Assembly (NCBI GenBank): GCA_917880885.1
Contig: OU862933.1
Location: 9,099,452-9,163,451 of the forward strand
From: Limnephilus marmoratus
Taxonomy: Eukaryota; Arthropoda; Insecta; Trichoptera; Limnephilidae
DNA length: 64,000 bases
Reading direction: 5' to 3'
Shown here: positions 34,540 to 45,286 of the stretch, piece after piece
Layout of the letters: every line of letters begins with the position of its first letter
Numbering within the stretch: position 1 is the first letter of the stretch
Translations under genes and position numbers: made by a program
Notes under the pieces: model-generated
Told to the model about the DNA's origin: nothing
The model's input: only the letters and a program-made list of their open reading frames with translations
The model's database searches: none

Positions 34540-34737
34540 TTAATTATGAAAAGAATCCAGGGTTTTCAACTTTCCACATCTCATGCAATTGTTTTCGAAT
34601 ATTGTACAAGTTTCACGCAACCACATTCGACACATCTCACATTGAATACAATCTGATTTCGATTTATTAAAATTGTAATTCTCAAAAAAATATGCGCAAT
34701 AATCATCAACTTTTTTATTCGTATTAGCGTTTTTCAC
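34540..34737 (-). pseudogene. C-terminal zinc domain of a pogo/DDE transposase-like protein
   Basis: A 65-residue minus-strand frame ends with 'CIQCEMCRMWLRETC' and 'NNCMRCGKLK', a CX2CX2W...C...CX2C arrangement like the PHD-type tail of pogo-like DDE proteins in insects. No catalytic DDD part is found upstream. Its place inside matching inverted ends supports the assignment, which remains tentative. Confidence 0.55.
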
Positions 34738-34971
34738 TTCTAATAATTAAATATTCCCCAATGGAAATTACTTACCAATATAATTTCGACGCCCGTCAAA
34801 GTTTCGCCGCGGAACATTTTCGTTCACACGTCACTAAGGTCTCCGAGAGGGGCACTTCTAATTATAGTAAAGCGACATCCCACCAACATCCCTAACATAG
34901 TGTATTTAAAAGCGGGGCACGATCCGGCTTTTACCCTACCTATGCTTTATTCACCAATTGATTATTGAAGT

Positions 34972-35350
34972 GAAAACTTCTTTAGCACCTTTGTGATTTG
35001 AAACTCGATGAAACGAAAATAGCGACACTAAAAAGAGACAACCACATAAATCTGTTCATTACTTTACATTACTCATTCTTGTTTGGCATTTACTTTCGCA
35101 TATTTAGCTAATTATTTTGTTTACTATGTTTGTTATAATTTCTGTTATAGGTACATTGTATTTAAATCATTCATGTTTGTAAATTTGTGGGCAACATGCC
35201 TGTTTTATGTACTAAAATAAAAATAAATAAATAAATCTAAAGGATTTAGCCCGCGAGAGAATGAGAAAGACTAATCAATTCGTGAGGTGCTTCGTAGTCT
35301 CCCCACTATTGTCTACTTTAGTTTTCTGAAGGTTTCACTTGTACCGCGTG
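34972..35350 (+). repeat. T1 inner-unit copy interrupted by a retroelement tail
   Basis: It begins 'gaagtgaaaacttctttagc' and ends 'tttcacttgtaccgcgtg', matching the minus-strand unit at 15483-15272 and the inside of 40691-41407. The sequence 35054-35238 is an insertion: it is bounded by an 8-bp duplication 'ataaatct' (35046-35053, 35231-35238), ends in (AAAT)n, and is absent from the 15-kb copy. The insert is the far 3' end of a non-LTR retrotransposon or a short retroposed sequence. Confidence 0.7.
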
Positions 35351-35449
35351 AAAATTGCATAATCTTTTTTGAAATTATGGTTATAATTATTGAAAAAAAT
35401 GTTAGGTAATGTAAAAGCTTGCATGAAATTAAGAACATCGGGTAATTGA

Positions 35450-35835
35450 ATCAATTTGGGAAGAGCGTATGTGCACCGCCTCCCCGGGAAGCATTTCTGC
35501 CACAGGCACCCCAAGCGGTTCGCAGCATTTGGTGATTTAACGGGGGTGCCCGGGTTCATCGGGTGAAGTGTGCTCAGGTCTTAGCAGCAGATGTTGACTT
35601 TTGACCTCTCCTGATGGTCTCTCTCGACCCATCGTCTTGCACCACAGCGGGAAGGATGGATTCATACGTTCATAACTCTTGGATACACTGACTCATTTCT
35701 ACCCATCCTTCATACCCTTTTCCTTCTAAGCACGTCCTCTCCTTTCTTTCCATAAAATAAGCCTCCACACAGCATACCCAAACATGAGCCCTGAAGGAAA
35801 GTGATTTTCTTAGGACCTCCTGTGTAGAGTTTGGT
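35450..35835 (+). mobile_element. Non-LTR family N1 3' region, fragment
   Basis: Aligns by eye with the minus strand of 1064-1455 ('gggtgcccg', 'ggatggattcat', 'atacactgac') and, at its end, with the 3' UTR of the RT fragment at 20940-21425 ('cttaggacctcctgtgtaga' versus 'ctcagggcctccggtgtgga'). Non-coding, diverged. Confidence 0.55.
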
Positions 35836-36514
35836 CTAAAAATAAATAATTACGGATCTACTCGAAGTCACAAACTGGATTAATAATTAATATTCAATTG
35901 ATAATTAAATTTAATATATAACATTTTTCTGTCATAATCGTATAAAGAAAAACCAAAAATCATTCTAAACCAGCTTCAATTTGTCTAAAAGTATTAAAAA
36001 TCTTGGCATGGCGAAGAATCTTCAAATGTTTTACATGAATAGGAACGAGTATACTAAAAACGGAACACGTTTTACGCGAATAAAATAAAGCGTAAAGCAC
36101 TTTTCTCGAAACGACTCTGTAGGCACCATTATTAAAAATTATACATCCATTCAAAAAATGAATTTAAACAGACGAAAAATATTAAAATCGATTCAATGCT
36201 CAATAAGAAACTCCAGTGAAAAATGTTCTGGCCTTAAAAAAATATGTTCATGCAGACCAATAAACGCTGATTCTGTCTATATAAGTTTTATTTAATAATA
36301 TAAAACGCAGAGTTTTTAAAAAATTATTAAAAAGTCCATTTTTAATAGGTTCGTAAAAAACACGCCGTCAAGGTGACGTCACCGTAAAGTCATTGTATGG
36401 GAATGTATGATATGAGACAAGCCATCGTATTAATTTATTCGTTTATTTACATACTGTTTATAGAGATTTAGTTGTTGTGTTTATTGAAATATTAAAGGTA
36501 TATAAACATAAAGG
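35836..36514. other. Unassigned sequence left of the CR1 insertion
   Basis: Around 36205 'aataagaaactccagtg' is an approximate inverted match to 'ctggagttccctatt' at 39033 and 39085 on the far side of the CR1 element, so an old inverted-repeat element may have been the insertion site. Not certain. Confidence 0.35.
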
Positions 36515-36525
36515 TATCTCTTATT

Positions 36526-38427
36526 AGTTTATATAAAGTCATTAGGAAGGCGAAAGAAATCTACTACAGAGACCAAATCCAAGAAAGTAACAACGATCCC
36601 AAAAAAATATGGCAAATTCTAAGAGAAGCCACAAATACACAAAACACCAAAGACAAACAGGACATAAGTAAACTTTGTATTGACGGAAAAATTATTGACA
36701 CCTCAAAAAACCCCAAGCTCGTTGCGGATTACATCAATAATTTTTTTATAAATATTGGTTCAAATCTGGCTTCACGTCTACAAAATTGTGGAAATGATCT
36801 ACCTGCTGAAACAGAACTTCAATTTCCTAAAAGAAGATTCAAATTTCAAGCTGTTTCAGGGGAAGAGATTCTAAAAATAATCAATTCTCTTAAAAACACT
36901 TCTTCTGCCGGGGTTGATGGAATCACAACTAAGATTTTGAAAACACTGTCTACGGAAATTACATTGCCCCTAGAATACCTAATTAACCTTAGTATCAGTC
37001 AAGGACACTTCCCCTCAAACCTGAAACAAGGTATTGTTATTCCCATACATAAAACAGGTAACAAGACAGACATAAACAATTACAGACCAATAACTCTACT
37101 GACCAGCCTATCCAAAGTTTTTGAAAAAATTATCAATGCTCAGTTAGTAAAATTTCTAGACAGCCATAAACTACTCTCAGCAAATCAATACGGGTTTCAA
37201 GAAAGCAAGAGTACCGCAGACGCTATGGCCGCCGTAACTGACTTTATTGTAAAAAACCTTGACAAAAGCAAAAAATGTATATCAATTTTTTTAGACCTTT
37301 CTAAAGCCTTTGATACAATATCACACAATAAATTAATAAACAAACTTCAAATAATCGGTATTACAGGCAACGAACTTAACTTTTTTAAGAGCTACCTTGA
37401 TGAACGCAAGCAACAAGTGAAAATAATGAACACACTTAGCAATCAGCGCTCAACTAACTATGGTATACCACAAGGTAGCATATTAGGACCGTCTTTGTTC
37501 CTTTTATATATCAACGACTTATGTAACATTAACATCCAGGGAAAAATAGTTAGTTTTGCCGATGATACTGTTTTACTGTTCGAAGCTGACACTTGGCTAG
37601 CTGTCTACAATAAAGCAGAAACTGAAATAAACATCGTAAAAAAGTGGTTAGATACAAATACACTCACATTGAACACCGAGAAAACTAAATATGTCACATC
37701 AAGCATAAATATAACAGGTCAACCTCATGATGATGCCTCTATTAGGATACACACATGTATGAATTCCGATGAATCTTGTCAGTGTCCGTACATTGAGCGC
37801 ACTACACAGATGAAGTATCTCGGCCTCACAATTGATCCATATCTCAAATGGAATTTTCACACTCAAATAATTGCAAACAAATTAAGAAAAACCATGCACT
37901 TTTTCAGAACGATACGAAACTTTCTAGACTTGCAACACTTGAAAATGATTTATTTTGCAGTCTGTCAATCTGTTATTGAGTATGGTATCATAGCATGGGG
38001 AGGCGGTACTGCATCAGCACTAGATCCAATCATAAAGGCACAAAAAACGATTATAAAAATAATTCTTAGACTACCCCTAATTACGGACTCGAACTTTATC
38101 TTTAATACTATGAATGTGTTTGACGTTCGTCAGATATATGCAAAAACAGTCCTCACTCATTTATACACAAACTTACATAAATACTATGAAAAAAGACTAG
38201 TTTCTCGCTGTACTCGAAACAATAACAAAGATTTACTACAAATTCCCATAACTCATACTACTTTTGGTCAACGAAGCTTCAGATACCTTGCAACAAGACT
38301 TTACAACATTCTTCCAATTAGTGTAAAAAAATGTGATTCACAAAAAAATTTCAAAAAAAACATAAAAATTTGGATAAAAAATAATGATAGAGCATTTACG
38401 GGTGCACTCACCCAAATTCGAAATTAG
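36526..38427 (+). pseudogene. Reverse transcriptase of CR1-like ORF2, 5'-truncated, no internal stops
   Basis: The frame is open for about 633 codons without frameshift. Motifs in order: 'VIRKAKEIYYRDQI', 'NTSSAGVDGITTKIL', 'NNYRPITLLTSLSKVFEKI', 'QYGFQESKSTADA', 'IFLDLSKAFDTI' (near 37288), 'GIPQGSILGPSLF' (37461), the active site FADDT at 37555, 'MKYLGLTIDPYLKW' and 'FGQRSFRYLATRLYNILP'. All RT catalytic aspartates are present. The first ATG inside is at 36937, but the family frame starts further upstream, so that ATG is not the native start. It would copy element RNA at a nicked target; alone it lacks the endonuclease. Lack of decay argues for recent insertion. Confidence 0.9.
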
Positions 38428-38506
38428 CAATCTACTGTGTGATTAGTGATTACATTCTAATATAAGTGTAGGTATGTTCACAGCATTATAAATTGATGTA
38501 AAATAA

Positions 38507-38538
38507 CTGCCTCAACACAGGCTAGCCTAGTGAGGCAG
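38507..38538 (+). other. Two-tier 3' UTR hairpin
   Basis: CTGCCTC pairs with GAGGCAG (7 bp). Inside lie AACAC and an inner stem AGGC-ta-GCCT. Almost the same words (CCTCA...ACAGG...CCTAGTGAGG) occur in the twin CR1 tails at 21.6 and 51.7 kb. Confidence 0.7.
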
Positions 38539-38742
38539 GTTACGAGAAACTTAAATGTATAATTACAAATCTCTACTCTCTAAGTACCTACTGTTTATAT
38601 GTATATTGTTTTTTGTTATTAATTTTTGTACTAATGTTACTTTTAAAATATTGTAAGATGTACTTTTTTTTCTTGTAATTATAAATCTTTAATTTTTGTT
38701 TAATAAAGATATTTATTATTATTATTATTATTATCTCTATTA

Positions 38743-39955
38743 TTAAAAATATTCAAAAACTACTGCACAAAAAAAAGTAATGCTATTTCTAGGGAGAATA
38801 CTTCGAACAACGGAATTTAAAATGGCGGCAGTAGATCAGATGATTGCCCGATCCTATACTAATTTTTCAGGAGTGATGACGTCACACGATTCACCATACA
38901 TACGGTGGTTTTCGGGGGTATTGAAAAATTAAAACTTTGACAATTATTTTAACTATTAAAACTAACTCTAAAAATCAAACTAAAAATGCAGTCATTTAAG
39001 TTAGAAGGTCATTTAAAAAATTTAAAAAATTGGACTGGAGTTCCCTATTATTTAATATTCATTAAAAAAAATTAAAAAAATGGACTGGAGTTCCCTATTA
39101 TTTAATATTAGGTATGTCTCAATTTCGATTTCCTCTGAACACCAATAGCTTTATAGCTCGGAAATGCAATAAATCTTTATACAAAACATTCAACGAATAA
39201 AAGAAAGCTTTCCGAAATATTAAGTATATTAAAATATTTATTTGTAGAAAGTTTGGTAAAAAAAAACAGTGCTCGTTTCAAAATCAGGGTCACTAAAAAA
39301 CCTATAAACCTTAGAAGGCACAACATATTCTAACTACTCTAAAATATTAATATATTCTTCTCACTCTAAATTATCAAAAATCGGCCGGATCTGATTAATA
39401 TCACTGACATATTTCCAACTGTCAAAAGCTTTACCATATATAGCGTTAATCAAGGCTTATTATAGCTTTGCATGCCGATTGGAGTAACAAACTTCTAATT
39501 AGCATTATCGTGCCGGATAGCGCTAATGAGAGTTGAAGTACTGCTGTATAAATTATTATCTACTTGATTTAGTAGGGGACAATAATTGCTAATCAGAACC
39601 CTGATGAAACTTGAGAAATAGACCCTAAGACGATATAAATAAGTTATTTACACGCACACAATGCCTCATTATACGTGTATCCGGAGTTAAGAGGAATGCA
39701 AAGAATGATACAGCCAAAAATGCATAATTTCTTAGTGAGCTTTACATTTCCATGAATATAGGTAAAATACAAGAAAATCTAGTCTGGAAAAAGACGATGT
39801 TAGCGCAAAAGTGCTTTTTATTTTATTTTTTTGAATAATATTAAAAAATAAATGAATTGAAACTGTAGCAGATAATCTTAGCATTAAAGTCATATTTTTT
39901 TAATGTTGTTTCTAAATTAAACACAAACAATTTACAGATCACAAAAACTAATAAT
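38743..39955. other. Unassigned, with one short tandem duplication
   Basis: A unit containing 'tggactggagttccctatta' occurs twice, at 39029-39058 and 39082-39110, separated by A-rich sequence. Otherwise no recognised content. Confidence 0.4.
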
Positions 39956-39957
39956 AA

Positions 39958-40440
39958 AAACATCCCTAATTAAAAAACCCTACTCATCAGAACTGTTATT
40001 CAAACAATTTAAGGTAAGAAAATTAAGTGCATTATACTCTTATCATGCATCATTACAAATTTATAAAGATAGTATTCAAAATAAAGTTGCACCCTTTAAA
40101 GATAACAGAAATCTGAGACAAACATCAATACTTCCTATTCTAAAATGTAAAAAAACAATAGGACAGTTAAATCATAAATATCTCGGAGTTAAATTTTTTA
40201 ATTCACTAACCGAAAAAATCAGAAACATGAATAGTAACATAAAAAATTTAAAACTCAGCTTAAACATTATACCGAAAATTTGAACTGAATAAAAAATAAA
40301 AAATTAAACCAATATAATTACACCCCACATACACATAAGCCCTGTTTATTTATGGGGGTACATCAAATACATATATTCTGTAATAAATTATTGTATAAAA
40401 TTTATTGTAATTTATGGATCTTTTAGTGAATAAAAAAAAA
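39958..40440 (+). pseudogene. Non-LTR RT C-terminus and 3' UTR
   Basis: Encodes 'SSELLFKQFKVRKLSALYSY', then 'IGQLNHKYLGVKFFNSLTEKI' up to a stop near 40281. Next come a 3' UTR with a two-tier hairpin (CATA/TATG and CCCC/GGGG with inner ATAA/TTAT, 40322-40360) and the terminal stretch 'tataaaatttattgtaattt' with an A-run. The terminal stretch is shared with 50760-50830. Strongly 5'-truncated. Confidence 0.7.
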
Positions 40441-40690
40441 TTATATGCGTTGATACATCATTAATGAATTTTTTTTTAATTATTTACTCTTGTGTGTTTA
40501 ATAAAGTAATTGGCAATTTTATTTCAATTCTATTCCAAGCGAAATGATAGGAGAAGCTTCATTTTATGGATTTTTTTGGTATTCATAATATCAACCAATC
40601 CGTAGTAAAGATTAATCGAAAATAATGATTTCACAAAACTTCGCCTTAATCATTGTATCCACACGAAAAAAACTACTTACTATATAATAT

Positions 40691-41407
40691 ATACAGGGTA
40701 TTAAGGGACGTACTTGACTTAATTTAACCAGGGATTCATTAATATATTTGGAGTAAAAAATGTAAATGAAATTTTGGTCTCCGGTGACATTTTTTAATTT
40801 TTTTTTAAGTGAAACTTCCTTAGCCCCGTTAGAGTGATTTGAAATTCGGATTAAACGGAAATGACGCACTACGGCACCTGCGAAGCATCAAACAAAGCTC
40901 AAGGCTCCTATTGGTTGGGATATAAAACGGAAACGACGATAGGTCTGCGCTCATTGGCCGCTTTGTTTTTTTACGGGTCTTCAGAATACAATGCGCAAAT
41001 TCGCGTCTCGCCGAGCGCGTCCCATAGCGCAGCGGTATAGTGCGTCGCAAATCTCAGCGGCCAGAGAAATCCAGAGAACGGAGGTTCGAATTATACAAAA
41101 TCAAAAAAAATAAACATTTTTGTTTTTGTAAATCAATACCCAATCTTCAAACCACTTTAAAATAAACAGGCAAAAGAAAACGACATCTAGCGGCTTTCTA
41201 GTTTCACTTCTATCGCGTGTGAATTACACTCTATTTTTTTTCTATTCTATTCGAAAATTTGAAAAAAAAGGCACCGGAGACCAAAATTTCATTGACAATT
41301 TTTACTCCAAATAATGTCAGGAACACGGAGGAAAGAATAGCCGTGGTCAGGAATCTCTGGTAAAAGTAAATTAAGTACCTACTCATACGTCCCTTAACAC
41401 CCTGTAT
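40691..41407. mobile_element. T1-family DNA element, composite, with tRNA-like insert
   Basis: The ends TACAGGGTATTAAGGGACGT and ACGTCCCTTAACACCCTGTA are inverted. The terminal repeats extend about 110 bp through 'ttttggtctccggtgacat'. Inside sits one T1 inner unit (40807-41225), itself bounded by inverted 'aagtgaaac', and within that a tRNA-like stretch at 41015-41090. No transposase. This is the best-preserved T1 copy of the window. Confidence 0.8.
41015..41090 (+). other. tRNA-like sequence (Pol III A and B boxes) inside T1
   Basis: 'tagcgcagcggtatagtgcg' resembles an A box and D-arm, and 'ggttcgaatta' a B box, about 45 bp apart. No acceptor stem can be formed, so it is probably a captured tRNA fragment or SINE head rather than a tRNA gene. 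Confidence 0.5.
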
Positions 41408-41498
41408 CTGAAAATGTATGTATACCTTGTGTGTGCATGAGATCGAAAGATCTACATGATACAGTATGTAAAAAAAAAGCTAACTTTATAACACTTCA

Positions 41499-42203
41499 GA
41501 GCATTTAACCAGCCAGCGGCCGAAAATCCACATTTCGTCGAAAGTTATTCTTACAATCGTACAGGGCGGTTCCAATGAGAAAGATTAAGTATTCTCCGTA
41601 CCAGCTTTTTAAAATTATAACTCAATATCGATTTTATTTCATTCCAAAGTTGCTTTAATTTATACCTACATCCAAAAATGCTGAAAGGCGTGATGATAAA
41701 ACTATTAAAATTATGTAATTTTTGTAATTATGTTTTGATTATAAGTATTTGCCATTTTCAATAATGTCTAAGTTAAATAAGAATGTAAAAAAATGAAAAA
41801 TATTGGTTTGTAAGTGCGCAAATAAATACACAAACGGACCAATTTTCGTCAAGAAACACATGTACGTATATATATTCTTAATGATTTTATTTAAACTAAA
41901 ATTAAAATTCCAAAACATGCGTTTGCCAGATAATGCATTGATTTATTTTACTGCATGATTATATGATTTGAAATGGGTGTGGTATAATACAAAATCTTTT
42001 TGAAAATTTAACAAATCTGCCAACGACCTATGATATAACCTCATTATACTAAAAATAATCATTTTTTCTCAAAATTTAAAACATGCGGATGCTAGATAAA
42101 AGAACAATCTTTCGAAATCCATTTATAATTTTTTGTGGAAAAGAGTCAATACATCTAAAATCTGATTTAAAATGACATATTTCTGGTTTTGTCTGGTAAT
42201 ACG
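41499..42203 (-). mobile_element. TTAA-type MITE (family M1), copy A
   Basis: Over about 700 bp its reverse complement follows 55222-55930 and 53893-54827. Shared blocks include 'gcatttttggat', 'tatttgcgcac', 'gacgtattgactc' and 'gaaatgtggattttcg'. The end near 41499 reads GAGCATTTAACCAG; the other end is eroded. Non-coding. Confidence 0.75.
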
Positions 42204-43160
42204 TAAGTTCTGGGCCTCAATTTGAAATTTCAGAAATTCCTCCCGTTGCCGTAATGCTACTACAAGATAAATGAAATAAATTATATTGTTACTGTTTGAC
42301 GAGCATGAAGATCCAAGGTCGGTGGTGCAGATACGGTTTTAATCAATTAATTGAACGGCCGCGTCGCAATGCAGCCAAAGAATGCGATTAAAATCGAGCC
42401 TCGTTTTGTTGTTAGCGATGACAAGTTTTTGCCGTTGACTTTTTAATGCGAAGATGGCCGCTGCTCATTTCAGGAAACGGAGGTACCTACGAGTGACAGA
42501 AGTAAAGCACTTACTGGCGAATAGCTTCTAAAGCTCGTGATCCTTGCAGGGGCGCTTTGGTTACCCATAAAAGGTCGTAAGATATTGATATCGCGTTCCA
42601 AGTAATTGTAACATTCCTTTATATTATTATCTAGCTGTTTACCATTCAAAGTGTTAAGAAGTTATTTCTTCGAGCTCAGTAGTGTGGTATATGAACATCC
42701 TTACAAAAAAAGCACAATGAATTCCCCATTTTAAAGATGCATTTTCAATTTGGATACGTGAACTTCGTTAAGTATTTATTGTTAAAAAAAGATCGAATGT
42801 CTTTCGTCAATGTCACAAGTAAAATGTTTGTTTCCACAACTCGAAAAATAATAATTATTTTGCGAATATATTTTAAATGAAATCAAGGGCGGATTTAGGG
42901 GGGAGGGGCCCGCTTAAAAAGACGAAGATGGTGAGATATGTAATTACGAATGTTGGAGAGAGCGCACTAATATTTAAAACGAAAAAATTGAAGCGAAAAT
43001 TGTGAAAATGTTTGATAAAACACGACTCGTTTGAAATAAAGAAAAAATCTCGTGGGGAACATCTAAAAATGCATTTAAAGAAGCACTATGAATTTTTTCA
43101 TATATATGACTTCTAAAATAAGTGAAATGAACGTGTTTATAATATATATATATATTTTTT
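42204..43160. other. Unassigned
   Basis: No gene recognised. 'gggcggatttagggggga' at 42890 resembles one end of a hAT-like MITE, but its partner end is not found. Confidence 0.35.
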
Positions 43161-43259
43161 TTTTTTTCATAAGAAGCAATTACTTTGTGGTTAGACATAA
43201 TATTATAAAAATAAATAAAACACTTTGTATTTTAACCACGAATTTATTATATTACATAT

Positions 43260-43292
43260 CGACCCGTTTCGCTTACATCAAGCTTCTTCAGG
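43260..43292 (-). ncRNA. Hammerhead ribozyme core (P3, left)
   Basis: On the minus strand CTGAAGA, stem II GCTT-gatgt-AAGC, then GAAACGGGTCG. Core residues are conserved (CUGANGA...GAAA). Confidence 0.65.
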
Positions 43293-43327
43293 ATATAAGT
43301 AATAATAAGAGTTATTATTACTTATAT

Positions 43328-43360
43328 CCTGAAGAAGCTTGATGTAAGCGAAACGGGTCG
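43328..43360 (+). ncRNA. Hammerhead ribozyme core (P3, right)
   Basis: The identical, inverted copy of the motif at 43260-43292, in the other arm of the perfect palindrome. Confidence 0.65.
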
Positions 43361-43459
43361 ATATGTAATATAATAAATTCGTGGTTAAAATACAAAGTGT
43401 TTTATAATAATGAAATAATTTTACTTTGTATAAACCACTTATTTGATGTGCAAATCCGA

Positions 43460-43491
43460 CCGGTTTCGGAACAAACGTTCCTTCGTCAGGG
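43460..43491 (-). ncRNA. Hammerhead ribozyme core (P2, left)
   Basis: On the minus strand CTGACGA, stem II GGAAC-gttt-GTTCC (perfect 5 bp), then GAAACCGGTCGG. Confidence 0.75.
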
Positions 43492-43933
43492 AAAGCTTAT
43501 ACTAATTTGACAGTTTCGAACAATGTTTTATTATGGTAGGGGTGGAGCTGTTTCTAGATAATAATGTAGATTGGGTAGGTAGGTATTAGTGTAGAGTGGG
43601 TGGGTAGGGGAACAAATCCATGATTGGGCTATATGACAATATTTTTTGTTTGTTGATAATAGATTCATTAAAAATAATGAATCTATTATCAACAAACAAA
43701 AAATATTGTCATATAGCCCAATCATGGATTTGTTCCCCTACCCAAATAAAAATAATGAATCTATTATCAACAAACAAAAAATATTGTCATATAGCCCAAT
43801 CATGGATTTGTTCCCCTACCCACCCACTCTACACTAATACCTACCTACCCAATCTACATTATTATCTAGAAACAGCTCCACCCCTACCATAATAAAACAT
43901 TGTTCGAAACTGTCAAATTAGTATAAGCTTTCC

Positions 43934-43968
43934 CTGACGAAGGAACGTTTGTTCCGAAACCGGTCGGA
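43934..43968 (+). ncRNA. Hammerhead ribozyme core (P2, right)
   Basis: The same motif as at 43460-43491 in direct orientation. It lies about 60 bp upstream of the ATG at 44023. Confidence 0.75.
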
Positions 43969-44109
43969 TTTGCACATCAAATAAGTGGTTTATACAAAGT
44001 AAAATTATTTCATTATTCTATAATGGATAACCACAAAGTAATAGCTACATTCAAAAATACAAAGTGTTTTATTTATTTTTATAATATAGTGTTAATAATA
44101 ATTTTCGGA

Positions 44110-44290
44110 GCGTACTTCGCGATTTTTTTCTATCGAGGGAATTTCATATATTTTGCGATTTCATATATGAATACATCTAAAATATCATATATTTTTTTAA
44201 GAGCTTAAAAACTTCAAATGTTTAGAGAAATATGTAAGAAATCGGTAGAAATTCGTGTAGCGGCGCGAATATATGTTTGATTGCTCCTCT
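44110..44290 (-). repeat. Uninterrupted copy of repeat family R
   Basis: Its reverse complement joins the two halves flanking the RTE insertion at 4501-5457 without a gap, and so serves as the empty-site reference for that insertion. Confidence 0.7.
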
Positions 44291-45274
44291 TGGATAGTGC
44301 ACGCACCCATAAATCTATAAATAATATAATAATTAAAATATTGTTAAGTGATGCCATCATTTTTAGGGTTTTGTCAGGACTAGAATATTTCTTTGTAACT
44401 GTGTGTTCGTATTAAACGATTTCGCCTTGAATTATAATCACTGTATATTCATTACGACTAGATGCCATCGTGTGTAAATGTGGAGTTGCTCGTAATTTAG
44501 GCAAAACTTTTGTTTATTAGTTGTTTTTGTGTTCGGAGAACTGTATTTAATTTAACATGATAACAGATTCCGAAATACCTCATATAACTACTAGTCTACT
44601 GTCTCAATTAGTTTCTCAGCAAATTGGTTTAACCCATAGACATCCAAATGGATAGACGAGCAGTTACAGATGAGGGGTAAAACCAAACTATGGAGAGCGG
44701 AGAGAGGAAAGATGACTGTTATTCGTTGAACAATCAATCTGACAGTATATAGGCATCTCGCATTACAATATCACCATTTAGTTCTTAAAAGCAAAATCTG
44801 CTTTGAATGAATAGACCTTTTTACATGGGAGCGCGAATTGCTTGCCACGTTCAAAACATATTTGCTAAGGCCAAATGCTCGCCCCAAAAAGACTCGCGCC
44901 AATACACATATCAATATTTTGTTTCCGTGTTTAGTTAAAACACTTTTACAAATGTTTCATAATTTACTTACCCCTGTAACCAGCGACGAGCACATTGGAG
45001 TACCGCCCACATTCCCTATGTGTACATTGATACGTAGATATATTGTATAGCACAAGCTGCCGTTATTTCGTTAATGTATGGATGTCAGCTTCTCGCTGTT
45101 CACGGCAAGAATGATGACGTCACACATTTTAGATTCAAGCGAGGCTATATCCCCTTCCCATGGAGCGAGCCGGTTCCAAGGAGGAGCTACAGCCGGCGCC
45201 ATGTGGAGGGGGAAATAATACGTTTTTATCACTTAGGGCAGGTCCAGATATATTCATATGTCCGTGGTTTAACC
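44291..45274. other. Unassigned
   Basis: No coding similarity. 45150-45215 is GC-richer than its surroundings and has no recognised motif. Confidence 0.4.
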
Positions 45275-45286
45275 GGTAATAAATCG

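Larger units (their letters stand above)
32690..34936 (-). mobile_element. Pogo-like DNA element hosting an LTR-derived fold-back
   Basis: Inverted ends GGGGAAAAGCCGGAT (32690-32704) and ATCCGGCTTTTACCC (34922-34936) differ at one base and are flanked by TA on both sides, as in the Tc1/mariner/pogo superfamily. The minus strand keeps only the C-terminal zinc domain of a transposase-like protein (34540-34737). Without the inserted 1.3 kb the element is about 0.93 kb, so most of the transposase gene had been lost. Non-autonomous. Confidence 0.75.
36526..38735 (+). mobile_element. CR1-like element, 5'-truncated, RT frame uninterrupted
   Basis: It consists of RT-coding sequence, a short 3' UTR with a two-tier hairpin (38507-38538) and an (ATT)n tail at 38710-38734. 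A near-duplication 'tatctcttatta'/'tatctctatta' at 36515 and 38732 may be the target site. Short tandem tails are typical of CR1/L2 rather than Jockey. The upstream endonuclease and ORF1 are missing. Confidence 0.88.
43406..44053 (+). mobile_element. Penelope-like element P2 inserted in P3
   Basis: A 19-bp target duplication 'aaaatacaaagtgttttat' (43387-43405, 44054-44072) encloses 648 bp. A left inverted arm (43406-43672) is followed by a partial 68-bp forward copy (43676-43743) and then the full forward arm (about 43754-44053). The forward arm ends just after an ATG at 44023 that encodes M-D-N-H-K-V. Each full arm has one hammerhead. No RT or endonuclease is left. Confidence 0.88.
43164..44092. 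mobile_element. Penelope-like palindrome P3, interrupted by P2
   Basis: A perfect 93-bp inverted repeat (43215-43307, 43313-43405) with a 5-bp centre carries a hammerhead in each arm. On the minus strand the left arm continues to an ATG at 43198 encoding M-S-N-H-K-V. On the right the arm is cut at 43405 and its continuation ('ttatttttataatat') lies at 44073-44092, beyond the P2 insertion. Together they are two inverted pseudo-LTRs of one PLE with almost nothing between them. Confidence 0.85.

Noticed and set aside
43531..43892. Repeated open frames with the same peptide on both strands
   Set aside because: Produced by the inverted and partial tandem copies of the PLE arm; not separate genes and not a CRISPR-like array.
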